Source of the DNA: Chitinophagaceae bacterium
GTDB lineage: Bacteria > Bacteroidota > Bacteroidia > Chitinophagales > Chitinophagaceae
Assembly (NCBI GenBank): GCA_022841365.1
Contig: JALHRP010000012.1
Location: forward strand, 1 to 33,956
Reading direction: 5' to 3'
Length of the DNA stretch: 33,956 bases
Shown: positions 15,589-23,003 of the stretch, one piece after another
Layout: every line of letters begins with the position of its first letter
Numbering within the stretch: position 1 is the first letter of the stretch
Position numbers and translations under genes: made by a program
Notes under the pieces: generated by a model
Database searches by the model: none
The model's input: the letters and a program-made list of their open reading frames with translations, nothing else
What the model was told of the DNA's origin: nothing

Positions 15589-16074
15589 ATGATTAAACAA
15601 GACTATCATTTCGCCTACGAGATATATGAGTCTATTGATGATCTTACAGAAGAAGATAAGTGGCTGTTAGATGAAGCAAGAGAAGTAACCCAACATGCAT
15701 ATGCACCTTATTCCCGTTTTCAGGTGGGCGCTGTTGCCAAGTTGAGTAATGGTGAAATTGTTGCAGGCAGCAACCAGGAAAATGCATCCTTCCCTGCAGG
15801 ACTGTGTGCAGAGCGTGTAGTGCTGGCATCTGTATCGTCTCTATATCCAAAAATGCCGATTGAAACAATTGCCATCAGCTACAACAACAACAATGGGGAA
15901 AGCAATCATCCCATTTCTCCCTGTGGTATTTGCCGGCAGGCGTTGCAAGAGTTTAAAGAAAAAACCAAAGTGCCGGTTCGTCTTATTCTTGGCGGCATGC
16001 ATGGTAAAGTGTACATCATTCCTGATGCAGGGATGTTATTGCCGCTTTCATTTACCAGTGAAGATTTGCAGTAA
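15589..16074 (+). CDS. cdd: Cytidine deaminase
   Basis: A 161-residue zinc enzyme that deaminates cytidine/deoxycytidine to uridine/deoxyuridine in pyrimidine salvage. Motifs: YSRFQVGAVA, then FPAGLCAERV with zinc ligand Cys73 and proton-shuttle Glu75, and SPCGICRQ with zinc ligands Cys112 and Cys115. The start at 15589 (MIKQDYHFAYE) is chosen because an in-frame ATG at 15508 lies upstream of the terminator hairpin. The three-cysteine zinc site and short length fit the tetrameric class. It abuts the convergent ogt gene with no bases between stop codons. Confidence 0.95.
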   Translation: MIKQDYHFAYEIYESIDDLTEEDKWLLDEAREVTQHAYAPYSRFQVGAVAKLSNGEIVAGSNQENASFPAGLCAERVVLASVSSLYPKMPIETIAISYNNNNGESNHPISPCGICRQALQEFKEKTKVPVRLILGGMHGKVYIIPDAGMLLPLSFTSEDLQ

Positions 16075-16566
16075 TTAAAATAAAGAAGATTGTTTGCCGG
16101 CTGCTTTTGCTTCATGCTCCAGTAACCATTGCTTACGATGCAAACCTCCTGCATAACCGGTTAATTTGCCATCTGCACCAACCACTCTGTGGCAAGGAAT
16201 AATAATGGCCAACGGATTTTTTCCATTGGCTGATGCAGCAGCCCGTATGCTTTTTACATTACCCAACCGTTTGGCTACATGCAGATAGGTAATGGTTTCT
16301 GCAAAAGGAATCTGTATCAACTGTTGCCATACTTTTTGCTGAAATGCAGTGCCGGCAGGAGATAGCGGTAAATCAAACTGTTTACGCCTGCCTGCAAAAT
16401 ATTCATCTAACTGCAAAATGGTTTTTTGCAAAACAGGTGAATCAGTTGTTGAAAGAACTGCATCAATCGCATCATCCATAAAATGAACAATGGTTAATTG
16501 ATTGTCTTCTTCCTGTAAAAGGAGTGTACCAAGAGGGGAAGCATAATGAACGGTATTGATCAGCAC
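16075..16566 (-). CDS. ogt: Methylated-DNA-[protein]-cysteine S-methyltransferase
   Basis: A 163-residue DNA repair protein that transfers the alkyl group from O6-alkylguanine to its own cysteine. Motifs: GTAFQQKVWQQLIQIPFAET (helix-turn-helix region), SIRAAASANGKNPLAIIIPCHRVVG with acceptor Cys125 in PCHR, and TGYAGGLHRKQWLLEHE. I place the start at a GTG (16566), two bases after the stop of the CsaA-like gene; the upstream open frame only overlaps that gene and adds unrelated residues. Third gene of an overlapping leftward operon. No Ada regulatory domain. Confidence 0.92.
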   Translation of the reverse strand: MLINTVHYASPLGTLLLQEEDNQLTIVHFMDDAIDAVLSTTDSPVLQKTILQLDEYFAGRRKQFDLPLSPAGTAFQQKVWQQLIQIPFAETITYLHVAKRLGNVKSIRAAASANGKNPLAIIIPCHRVVGADGKLTGYAGGLHRKQWLLEHEAKAAGKQSSLF

Positions 16567-16567
16567 A

Positions 16568-16909
16568 TCAACCAATTTTCCCTCCGTTTTGAACCGCTTT
16601 ATCAGGCCTAAGCAAAACAACTTCCTTGTGTTCATCATACACACCAAGCACCAGGCACTCACTGAAAAAATTGGCAATTTGTTTTACAGGGAAATTGATG
16701 ACCGCAACAATCTGTTTACCGATTAATTCTTCTTTAGAATAGTGATGAGTAATTTGTGCAGATGAGCGTTTGATTCCTTTTGCTCCAAAATCAATGGTTA
16801 ACTGATAAGCAGGTTTTCGTGCATTGGGAAAATCGTTCGCTTCAGTAATTGTGCCGGCACAGATATCCACCTTTTCAAAATCGTTCCAGGAAATCAGCTC
16901 ATTGGTCAT
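16568..16909 (-). CDS. CsaA-like tRNA-binding (EMAP/Trbp111-type OB-fold) protein
   Basis: A 113-residue single OB-fold protein: ISWNDFEKVDICAGTITEA, FPNARKPAYQLTIDFGAKGIKRSSAQIT, EELIGKQIVAVINFPVKQIANFFSECLVLG, ending VVLLRPDKAVQNGGKIG. This matches the CsaA/Trbp111 group, dimeric proteins that bind tRNA and have been proposed as export chaperones. The usual family motif after DFEKVDI reads CAGTI, with Cys replacing the common Arg. The start is taken as the ATG at 16909 (MTNELISW); an ATG at 16921 would add four residues. It overlaps the upstream SirB1-like gene. Confidence 0.88.
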   Translation of the reverse strand: MTNELISWNDFEKVDICAGTITEANDFPNARKPAYQLTIDFGAKGIKRSSAQITHHYSKEELIGKQIVAVINFPVKQIANFFSECLVLGVYDEHKEVVLLRPDKAVQNGGKIG

Positions 16910-17786
16910 CTTCCGTATCATTTAATTGCGAAGCAAGTGAAAGCAGATCATTTTTTTTATACAGGCTCTTTTCGTCTGAAAAGCATTTTGCATATTCTTC
17001 CAGCAAGAGCTGAATCATGCGTTTATTGCTGAGCGGTTTAAAATAAGAGGCAGTAGGCGTTACGCTGATGCGCTTAAAATAGGTCTCCACATCTTTGTGC
17101 GAAAAAATCTGACCGCTTGCACTGTCCAGAAAAAATTGAATATGCTCCGGCGGGTAAGTGGCATCCACAACATTTTCAGGGTCTTCATCAAAATAGGCGA
17201 GGATAAACTGTCGGGGGATGTTGACCATGTAAAGGTTGATGTCCAGCAAATTGGCCAGTGTAATAAACAGTAAACCCATCGGGATCACATTCCCCTTCTT
17301 TGTTTCTACCAGTTTGTGAAGGAGAAAATCGTCGGGTTGAGTATAATTGATTTCAGTGCCTTTGATTTTGTAATAATTGAATAAGATATTGTTGAGTACA
17401 TTAATTTTTTCAAGCGATGTAAGAAAACTGTTGAGCTCCAGCCAGATGTTGCGGCGCATTTTTTCCAGCTCCTGATAATGAGTAGCCAGATTAAGATCCG
17501 GATACTGGTAACGGCTCACCAGTAATGCGCCTGTAAATAAATCGTGTTCTTTATCGGTTGCCCAGGCTGTAATATCCATTTGCAGATCACGGAAGTGCAG
17601 ACTGTGAATCAGCATTTCTATCCGCTCCTGAATGGCTTCATCGGGTGTGGTTTCCCATAAATGTTCCAGATTGGGAATGATATCTTTCCCGAATGAAATG
17701 ATTTTTTCACTTACGGTTGAGTATACCTCCGCATCAGGATCATCTATAAGGTGCAGAAGAGCAGATATTTCTTTTGTTTGTTCCAT
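16899..17786 (-). CDS. SirB1-like transglutaminase-core family protein
   Basis: A 295-residue protein of the transglutaminase-like (Transglutaminase_core2, SirB1) family. N-terminal helices (1-110) precede the domain: LEKINVLNNILFNYYKIKGTE, DDFLLHKLVETKKGNVIPMGLLFITLANLLDINLYMVNIPRQFILAYFD and VVDATYPPEHIQ. The active-site cysteine of true transglutaminases is not evident in the KKGNVIPMGLLF segment, where SirB1 proteins often have none, so it is probably non-catalytic. Function not established. First gene of the operon with the CsaA-like gene and ogt. Confidence 0.85.
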   Translation of the reverse strand: MEQTKEISALLHLIDDPDAEVYSTVSEKIISFGKDIIPNLEHLWETTPDEAIQERIEMLIHSLHFRDLQMDITAWATDKEHDLFTGALLVSRYQYPDLNLATHYQELEKMRRNIWLELNSFLTSLEKINVLNNILFNYYKIKGTEINYTQPDDFLLHKLVETKKGNVIPMGLLFITLANLLDINLYMVNIPRQFILAYFDEDPENVVDATYPPEHIQFFLDSASGQIFSHKDVETYFKRISVTPTASYFKPLSNKRMIQLLLEEYAKCFSDEKSLYKKNDLLSLASQLNDTEDDQ

Positions 17787-17926
17787 TCAATGTTATTTCA
17801 AAAATAAGATGCCGTAAATCTGATCCTTAAATTGCAAAAACTGTGATTTTTTTGAAGAAAAAGTTGTTCACAGTAATGTGGATGAATTATTCAAGGTATT
17901 GAAAACAAGCTGTTCGTGCTGTAAAT

Positions 17927-17946
17927 GCTAAGTGAATGCACTTAGC
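17927..17946. other. Perfect hairpin in the 17787-18312 intergenic region
   Basis: GCTAAGTG (17927-17934) and CACTTAGC (17939-17946) form a perfect stem with loop AATG, followed by CTTTTGTTG on the plus strand. It lies in a 526-base stretch without a protein gene, upstream of the candidate small RNA. It could be a weak terminator or an operator; no nearby plus-strand transcript is known. Confidence 0.4.
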
Positions 17947-17994
17947 CTTTTGTTGAGTTACTATGCGTTTATTGAAATGAGTCTTTGGTTTTGC

Positions 17995-18024
17995 TTGTCA
18001 AAATTCAAAACAGATGTAATCTTG
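17995..18024 (+). promoter_or_regulatory. Candidate promoter for an intergenic RNA
   Basis: TTG at 17995-17997, a 19-base spacer, then TAATCTTG at 18017-18024, which matches the Bacteroidota -7 box TAnnTTTG at all but one position. The spacing is as in the other promoters of this window. Confidence 0.5.
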
Positions 18025-18031
18025 CATTCCA

Positions 18032-18206
18032 ACAGTGTAGAATCCAAACTATGAAAACCAAACCGCAATTGCGGCAAAATCCGAAAGGCCTGTTTTGAAT
18101 CCCGACCCTATGAACTGTCTATGGCTTCTGTACCTGAGAGAACATTAAAACGTAGTAAATTTTTTGAAGCCAGATAAGTCCCCCGATCTATCGGGGGATT
18201 TTTTTT
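18032..18206 (+). ncRNA. Candidate small RNA of about 175 nt with terminator
   Basis: Between the promoter above and a strong terminator (TCCCCCGA 18179-18186, loop TCTA, TCGGGGGA 18191-18198, then eight T) there is no protein gene, only frames of 15 and 12 residues (the second, at 18110, reads MNCLWLLYLREH). Internal hairpins include CCGCAATTGCGG near 18063 and GGCTTC/GAAGCC (18123-18128 with 18166-18171). I do not recognise a known RNA family. The alternative is an attenuator leader for the MOSC gene at 18313, since short leader peptides followed by a terminator fit that too. Confidence 0.5.
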
Positions 18207-18312
18207 GTCATTATTCTCCTGATTTCAGAATCATCAATAAGTCTTTTTAGAGTAAAGCCGGTACAAATGAAATCAACAATGGACTGCGTGCACGAATGCT
18301 GTAATTTTAAGC

Positions 18313-19140
18313 ATGCTTTCAATCAGTCATTTATATGTTTATCCAGTAAAGTCGTTGGGTGGAATTGAACTCAGCTCGGCTCGTTTAACCGACAGAGGTA
18401 TTGAACACGATCGTCGCTGGATGCTGGTGGATGAAGACAATCGCTTTTTAACACAACGGGAGTTTCCGCAGATGGCGTTGTTACGTACAGCCATTCATGC
18501 AAATGAATTAACCGTTTATGAAAAGGGGAACGAAGTGGATACGATCAGTGTTAACTTGTATCAGCCAAGTGGCAGTTTGATCAATGTACAGATATGGGAT
18601 GATATGTGTGAAGCAATAGATATGAGTGATACTGTAAATAAATGGTTTACTGAAAAGCTGAAACGTATTTGCAAGCTGGTGTATATGCCCGATGACAGCA
18701 AACGAAAAGTAGATACTGATTATGCAACAGCTGATGAGCTCACCGGTTTCTCCGATGCATTTCCGGTATTGATGATCGGGCTGGCGTCGCTGGATGATTT
18801 AAACAGTCGGTTAGAAACTCCGGTACCCATGAATCGCTTTCGTCCGAATATTGTTTTTACAGGAGGAACTGCTTTTGAAGAAGATACCATGAAACATTTT
18901 CAGATCAACGGCATTGATCTGTATGCAGTAAAGCCCTGTGCAAGATGCGTGCTAACAACAACCGATCAGGAAACCGGCATCACAGCAAAAGAACCGTTGA
19001 AAACATTGTCAACTTACAGAACTGGAAATAACAAAGTGTATTTTGGACAGAATATTTTATACAAGAACGAAGGAATGATAAAAGTGGGAGATGAGTTGAA
19101 GGTTGTGCAAACAAAAGCTACGTTGCAATTAAATACCTAG
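18313..19140 (+). CDS. MOSC domain-containing protein (MOSC N-terminal barrel plus MOSC)
   Basis: A 275-residue protein with an N-terminal MOSC beta-barrel domain (LYVYPVKSLGGIELSSA, GIEHDRRWMLVDEDNRFLTQRE) and a C-terminal MOSC domain (FPVLMIGLASLDDLNSRL, NRFRPNIVFTGG). It has the conserved cysteine motif KPCARCVLTTTDQETG, the site thought to bind molybdenum cofactor. This is the arrangement of mARC/YcbX-type proteins, molybdenum enzymes that reduce N-hydroxylated compounds. There is no ferredoxin domain, so an external electron donor is needed. Neighbouring moaA supports a molybdenum cofactor context. Confidence 0.92.
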   Translation: MLSISHLYVYPVKSLGGIELSSARLTDRGIEHDRRWMLVDEDNRFLTQREFPQMALLRTAIHANELTVYEKGNEVDTISVNLYQPSGSLINVQIWDDMCEAIDMSDTVNKWFTEKLKRICKLVYMPDDSKRKVDTDYATADELTGFSDAFPVLMIGLASLDDLNSRLETPVPMNRFRPNIVFTGGTAFEEDTMKHFQINGIDLYAVKPCARCVLTTTDQETGITAKEPLKTLSTYRTGNNKVYFGQNILYKNEGMIKVGDELKVVQTKATLQLNT

Positions 19141-19148
19141 TTGCTAAC

Positions 19149-19206
19149 GTGGTCGGTGGGACACCGACCACGGCGTGCCGCCGCTGTTGCTGTCCTCACC
19201 AACAGC
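19149..19206. repeat. Paired-hairpin intergenic element upstream of moaA
   Basis: Two hairpins side by side: GTGGTCGGTG / CACCGACCAC (19149-19158 with 19162-19171, perfect) and GCTGTTG / CAACAGC (19183-19189 with 19200-19206). The second contains TGTCCTCACCAAC, close to the GGTGTCCTCACC core of the elements at 20351, 22005 and 25861, and the reverse complement of the first contains a similar core. It belongs to the same hairpin family. Confidence 0.65.
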
Positions 19207-19232
19207 TTATCATCGCACAATAAAAAAACAAT

Positions 19233-20213
19233 ATGTTGATTGATCAATATAACAGAGTACACAATTATTTACGGATATCGTTAACCGATAACTGTAACCT
19301 GCGTTGCTTCTATTGCATGCCGGAAGAAGAGTATGAGTTTACAAAGCAAGCCCACCTGATGCAGGCAACTGAAATTGAAATCCTGGCGAAAACATTTGTA
19401 CAACTGGGCGTCAACAAAATCCGTTTAACAGGCGGTGAGCCATTGGTGCGAAAAGATGCAGCCGACATCATTCTTCGTTTGTCGAAGTTGCCCGTTAAAC
19501 TTACACTCACCACCAACGGTACAAGATTGCATGAGTTTGTGGATGTGCTGGAAGCAGCAGGTGTTCGTTCACTCAACATCAGTCTCGATACATTACAGGC
19601 CGTCACGTTTCGGCATCTCACCCGACGAGATCAATTTCAGCAAGTGATGGATAATATTCAACTGCTCATTAACCGCCACTTTCATGTAAAAGTAAATGTG
19701 GTGGTCATGAAAGGTTTAAACGATGGCGAGATCAATGATTTTATTGCATGGACGAAACACACACCCGTGCATGTACGCTTCATCGAGTTTATGCCTTTCA
19801 GCGGTAACCGATGGACGAGCAACCAGGTATTCACCTGGCAACAGATATTACAGGTTGTGGAGCAACAGTATTCGTTTCTTCCGTTGAAGAATGAAGCGCA
19901 TGATACAGCAAAGGGATATATCGTTCCCGGTCATGCCGGCACATTTTCTGTCATCAGTACCATGAGTGCACCTTTCTGCAGCAGTTGTAACCGTTTGCGT
20001 TTAACGGCCGATGGTAAAATGAAAAATTGTTTGTTTGCTGAAAAAGAAATGGATCTGTTAACTGCTTTGCGAAGCGGACAAGACGTTACTCAACTCATCC
20101 AACAAAATATTGCCTCTAAAGCAAAAGAGCTGGGCGGACAATTCACTGCCGACTTTGAACACATCCATCCAGAAACAATTCACAACAGAAGTATGATCGG
20201 GATTGGGGGATAG
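19233..20213 (+). CDS. moaA: GTP 3',8-cyclase (molybdenum cofactor biosynthesis protein A)
   Basis: A 326-residue radical-SAM enzyme for the first step of molybdopterin synthesis, converting GTP to 3',8-cyclo-7,8-dihydro-GTP. The N-terminal radical-SAM cluster motif is CNLRCFYC (Cys21, Cys25, Cys28). KIRLTGGEPLVRKD and LNISLDTL follow. The second [4Fe-4S] cluster is held by Cys249, Cys252 and Cys266 (FCSSCNRLRLTADGKMKNC). The C-terminus ends in the double glycine GIGG required for activity. Other moa/moe genes, including the usual partner moaC, are not in this window. Confidence 0.97.
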   Translation: MLIDQYNRVHNYLRISLTDNCNLRCFYCMPEEEYEFTKQAHLMQATEIEILAKTFVQLGVNKIRLTGGEPLVRKDAADIILRLSKLPVKLTLTTNGTRLHEFVDVLEAAGVRSLNISLDTLQAVTFRHLTRRDQFQQVMDNIQLLINRHFHVKVNVVVMKGLNDGEINDFIAWTKHTPVHVRFIEFMPFSGNRWTSNQVFTWQQILQVVEQQYSFLPLKNEAHDTAKGYIVPGHAGTFSVISTMSAPFCSSCNRLRLTADGKMKNCLFAEKEMDLLTALRSGQDVTQLIQQNIASKAKELGGQFTADFEHIHPETIHNRSMIGIGG

Positions 20214-20292
20214 AAGAAAGTACGAAGTTAGAAGTACGAGGTACGCTTGCTCAACGTAGCCTTGGCGAAGTTGAGAAGTTAGAAATATACCA

Positions 20293-20314
20293 CGTCAGAC
20301 GCCCTCGTCGGACG
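20293..20314. repeat. Dispersed 22-base hairpin repeat, copy 2
   Basis: An exact copy of the hairpin at 384-405, here without T-run or extended arms. It lies in a 217-base gap after moaA that also contains low-complexity GAAGTTAGAAGTACG-like repeats. Confidence 0.7.
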
Positions 20315-20350
20315 AATAAAAGAGGGACCAACTTAATTCAGATTTTTCTT

Positions 20351-20413
20351 ATCGGTGTGTGTCCTCTCTCAACCAAAATACATTTATAAAAATTAGTTGA
20401 AGGAGATTTCAAC
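20351..20413 (+). repeat. Paired-hairpin element (a), upstream of the 20431 gene
   Basis: The left arm ATCGGTGTGTGTCCTCTCTC is followed by an A/T-rich spacer with TACATTTA, then a right hairpin GTTGAA (20396-20401) / TTCAAC (20408-20413). The order and core (TTCTTATCGG–GTGTCCTC–AACC, spacer, right hairpin, gene) match elements at 22005-22067 and 25855-25923, each directly before a plus-strand gene. The TTG of the putative promoter is changed to TGT here. Confidence 0.65.
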
Positions 20414-20430
20414 AACAAAAAAATAATAAA

Positions 20431-20865
20431 ATGGGCTACGACATACATATCACAAGGAAAGAAATTTGGTATGATAAAAATGAACAACTTTTCATCTCAG
20501 AAGATGAATGGAAGAGTTTCCTATCATTAGATTCAGAAATGCGTCTAGATAATTTCGCTGAAACAAAACTGTCGAACGGAAACATATTGCGGATGAACAA
20601 AGCAGGAATCGCAGTTTGGACAGCATATGGAGAAGATATGCCTGTTTGGTTTGATCACAATTCAGGAAATATCACAGTTAAAGATCCGGATGAGAAAATC
20701 ATTAAAAAAATGTTGAACATTGCCTCAACATTTAAAGCAAAAGTACAGGGTGATGAAGGTGAAGTTTATGAACTGAATGCCAAAAATGAGGTTGTCACTA
20801 AAACACAGGATGGAAGAATTACTGTCGTTTTTGAATCTAAAAAGCCCTGGTGGAAATTTTGGTAG
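20431..20865 (+). CDS. Hypothetical protein, 144 aa (MGYDIHITRKE family)
   Basis: Small soluble protein starting MGYDIHITRKEIWYDKNEQ and ending with the aromatic-rich tail KKPWWKFW. The N-terminal pattern is shared by a widespread family of bacterial hypothetical proteins; no function is known to me. No signal peptide or membrane helix. It opens the AT-rich accessory island and is preceded by a paired-hairpin element that could supply its 5' leader. Confidence 0.75.
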   Translation: MGYDIHITRKEIWYDKNEQLFISEDEWKSFLSLDSEMRLDNFAETKLSNGNILRMNKAGIAVWTAYGEDMPVWFDHNSGNITVKDPDEKIIKKMLNIASTFKAKVQGDEGEVYELNAKNEVVTKTQDGRITVVFESKKPWWKFW

Positions 20866-21303
20866 TGTATTATGCATATCAAGAAAAGGGTCTTGCCTTA
20901 GCCGACCCCGTGAGTTTAAAAACGATGGACCGTTGGCTATTACCTCTAACGGCAAACTATCCAAACCATTCGGGTCTGGTGGACCGTTGACTATAGACCG
21001 TGGACTATTACAAAAACTTTTCTAACTATTAAGGAAAAAATCATATTTTGGCAATGCGCCAGCAAGTGAAACTGCAACCGTGAACACCGGAACAGCCAAA
21101 GCCAACCAAATCCGATAGCTATCGGATCCACGCTTTACCCCGGACAATTTTTTTTGATTGCTGCGCAGTAGAAGAGGAAAGATGATGTGAAGGGATACTC
21201 CAGAAAATTTATTTATATAAAATCTATAAAGCCAAAACTTGAGTATGAACGCATAGAAACGTTTGCACACATAAATCTTGGTGTTAGTTACAATTTTAAA
21301 GGA
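20866..21303. other. Intergenic stretch with short direct repeats and an 18-base palindrome
   Basis: No convincing gene. It contains repeated GACCGTTGRCTAT-like blocks (about 20926-21007), likely expanded low-complexity sequence, and a perfect palindrome ATCCGATAGCTATCGGAT at 21110-21127. A frame open from a GTG at 21187 joins the next gene, but its first 39 residues have no recognisable domain. Confidence 0.5.
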
Positions 21304-21948
21304 ATGAGTTACACAGATAATGACATAAGTTATTGGACAAAGGAAGAAATTCTTGAATTCGCACTGCAAAACTTAAAAGACATAAATACTACTGTAGACC
21401 ATTTTGGAGATAGCTTGTTGCACAACTCAATTGGATTTGGAGACCCTGAACTTGTAAAAAATTTGATACGGTTAGGAGCTGACCCTAACAAAAAGGGGCA
21501 AAACGGCGAAACTCCAATCTATGTTGCAGTTAGAACAAAAAATAAAGAAATGGTTGACGCACTCATAACACTTGGAGCAAAAGTTAAAGTAGGAAATGAT
21601 CAGTCAGAAACACCAATTGCTGTAGCAGAACATTTTGGATATGATAGCTCACATGAATTGTATATTTTATTGACAAATAAAATAAAGGGAGAACTAAAAA
21701 TAGTTAGCGATCAATATATTGAAATTGCTAATCAATACATAGTCGAAGACAAATATGAGGAAGCGTTAAACAATTATGGGTATGCAATTCAGTACTGCTA
21801 TTACAGTGATAATGCGTTTTATTTACGTGGACGGGTTTACTTAAAAATGGGTAATCTAGAGTTAGCTAAAGCTGACTTTATAAATGCAGTAAAATATGGA
21901 AGTGAAAAAGCCAAACAGTATTTATCAAAAAACTTTAGCCAACATTAG
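21304..21948 (+). CDS. Ankyrin-repeat and TPR protein
   Basis: A 214-residue protein. Two to three ankyrin repeats occupy about residues 32-120 (FGDSLLHNSIGFGDPELVKN, NGETPIYVAVRTKNKEMVDA, QSETPIAVAEHFGYD). Two TPR-like repeats follow (YIEIANQYIVEDKYEEALNN, AFYLRGRVYLKMGNLELAKA). Both repeat types mediate protein contacts; no catalytic domain is seen, so it is probably an adaptor or an immunity/regulatory protein. Start: the ATG at 21304; a GTG at 21187 in frame is possible. No signal peptide. AT-rich like its neighbours. Confidence 0.7.
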   Translation: MSYTDNDISYWTKEEILEFALQNLKDINTTVDHFGDSLLHNSIGFGDPELVKNLIRLGADPNKKGQNGETPIYVAVRTKNKEMVDALITLGAKVKVGNDQSETPIAVAEHFGYDSSHELYILLTNKIKGELKIVSDQYIEIANQYIVEDKYEEALNNYGYAIQYCYYSDNAFYLRGRVYLKMGNLELAKADFINAVKYGSEKAKQYLSKNFSQH

Positions 21949-21964
21949 TTGCCAATCGTTGTGC
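21941..21964 (+). repeat. Possible degenerate cassette junction (attC-like remnant)
   Basis: Right at the ankyrin gene stop, AAC (21941-21943) and CGTT (21957-21960) enclose ATTAGTTGCCAAT, with GTTGTGC at 21958-21964. That heptamer differs at one position from the reverse complement of the outer arm GCATAAC of the attC-like site at 22905, as expected if the glycosylase-like gene were also a cassette starting here. Too short for a complete attC. Confidence 0.25.
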
Positions 21965-22004
21965 TGAATATTAGAGCACTTAGTAGCGATAATTCTTTTT
22001 TTAT

Positions 22005-22067
22005 CGGTTGGTGTCCTCACCGACCGAAATATATTTGTACAAGGTGGTTGGAGGAGACTCCAACCAC
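22005..22067 (+). repeat. Paired-hairpin element (b) carrying a promoter
   Basis: The left hairpin is CGGTTGGTG–CACCGACCG (22005-22026, one wobble). The right hairpin is a perfect ten-base stem GTGGTTGGAG / CTCCAACCAC (22044-22053 with 22058-22067, loop GAGA). TTG inside the left hairpin (22008-22010), a 19-base spacer and a perfect TATATTTG (22030-22037) form a Bacteroidota promoter pointing at the gene at 22113. Transcription would start near 22044, placing the right hairpin at the 5' end of the mRNA. Confidence 0.7.
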
Positions 22068-22112
22068 TAAAAATGAGCAAAGCGACAATGAACTTCCAAC
22101 AAACAAACAACA

Positions 22113-22883
22113 ATGTCAATCCAACATAAATTCTATCAGACAAACTTTGGTAATGGATTTGAAACTCACAATGCCATTCTTGACATAACTCCATACAAAC
22201 CTGAAATAATGATTGTTGGGACTTTTAATCCCGACACACATAATGCAAATTTTGCCGACTTCTTTTACGGCAGAAACTTTTTTTGGCCAGCTTTTAAGAA
22301 TTTGTTTATTCATAACGCAGTAGTAATTCCAAACAGAAGAATGCCGCCAAACGGTATACCACCAGCAATCCTCAACCCGACATTACAGGAAATATTTGAC
22401 CTAAATAGAAAATTAAAACTAACGTTCTCTGACATAGTTCTTGAAGTTCTACATAACAACAACCCAGCTTACCAAATTATTCCAAATGACAATGTGATTT
22501 TTAATGGAGTAGAATACAATTTAATACAAGATGGACAAAAAGGAAATGTTGGCGGTTTGCAACAACTATACGCTTTAGGACAGGTGAATTGGAATACACA
22601 AAACATAATAAACTACTTATGCGAAAACCCTCAAATCAAGATGATTTACTTCACAAGACGACCGACAGTTATTTGGGCTGCTCAATGGAATTTAATTATA
22701 AATCACAATTGTATGGCTGGACGCCTCACTACAAATATATTTACTCCTTCTGGAGCAGGATCACCTGTAAATCGTTCTATGACAAGACTATTAAAACATT
22801 GGATTCATAATAACAACCCAAACTTTGGTAGACTTGATAATAATTGGCTGATAAGGAATAATGTTGACCTTAATAATTTCTAA
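22113..22883 (+). CDS. Uracil-DNA-glycosylase-superfamily-like protein
   Basis: A 256-residue protein. The segment EIMIVGTFNPDTHNANFADFFYGRNFFWPAF (31-61) has the layout of the Mug/UDG motif 1: a strand, G-x-NP, then a Gly-Arg-Asn-x-FW element. LTFSDIV (103-109) and the later strand IYFTRRPTVIW (178-188) followed by a TPSGAG loop (211-216) fit the other conserved pieces of the fold. It could excise damaged or modified bases, but catalytic activity is not proven. It sits between a promoter-bearing element and an attC-like site, so it may be a mobile cassette; a role in defence or repair is speculation. Confidence 0.6.
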   Translation: MSIQHKFYQTNFGNGFETHNAILDITPYKPEIMIVGTFNPDTHNANFADFFYGRNFFWPAFKNLFIHNAVVIPNRRMPPNGIPPAILNPTLQEIFDLNRKLKLTFSDIVLEVLHNNNPAYQIIPNDNVIFNGVEYNLIQDGQKGNVGGLQQLYALGQVNWNTQNIINYLCENPQIKMIYFTRRPTVIWAAQWNLIINHNCMAGRLTTNIFTPSGAGSPVNRSMTRLLKHWIHNNNPNFGRLDNNWLIRNNVDLNNF

Positions 22884-22904
22884 AATGACAAGAAGAACAC
22901 CTGT

Positions 22905-22981
22905 GCATAACATTGGTATTTGCAAAAGCTGGGCGGAAGGAATTCTATTTTCCATCCTTCGCAAATACCTCAACGTTATGG
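22905..22981 (+). repeat. attC-like recombination site (c)
   Basis: Imperfect inverted repeat with the order of an integron attC: GCATAAC (22905-22911), GGTATTTGC (22915-22923), an inner hairpin GGAAGGA / TCCTTC, GCAAATACC (22961-22969), a five-base spacer and GTTATGG (22975-22981). The inner arms are exact complements. The right end AACGTTAT is shared with the site at 25618-25753. The predicted exchange point is G|TT at 22975/22976. Confidence 0.6.
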
Positions 22982-23003
22982 TGCATATTAAAACTACAAC
23001 AAA

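Noticed and set aside
16567..16677. N-terminal extension of the methyltransferase
   Set aside because: Overlaps the CsaA-like gene almost entirely; a GTG two bases after that gene's stop gives the normal Ogt length.
20777..21025. Open frame across the 20431 gene end and intergenic repeats
   Set aside because: Shares bases with a real gene in another frame and then translates low-complexity repeats.
21110..21127. 18-base palindrome as a regulatory operator
   Set aside because: Perfect, but no promoter or regulator is nearby, and short CCGATAGCTATCGG-type palindromes appear to be common intergenic sequence in this group; no function assigned.
21187..21303. GTG-initiated extension of the ankyrin-TPR protein
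   Set aside because: Possible, but the added residues have no recognisable domain and the ATG at 21304 is a simpler start. Kept as an alternative only.
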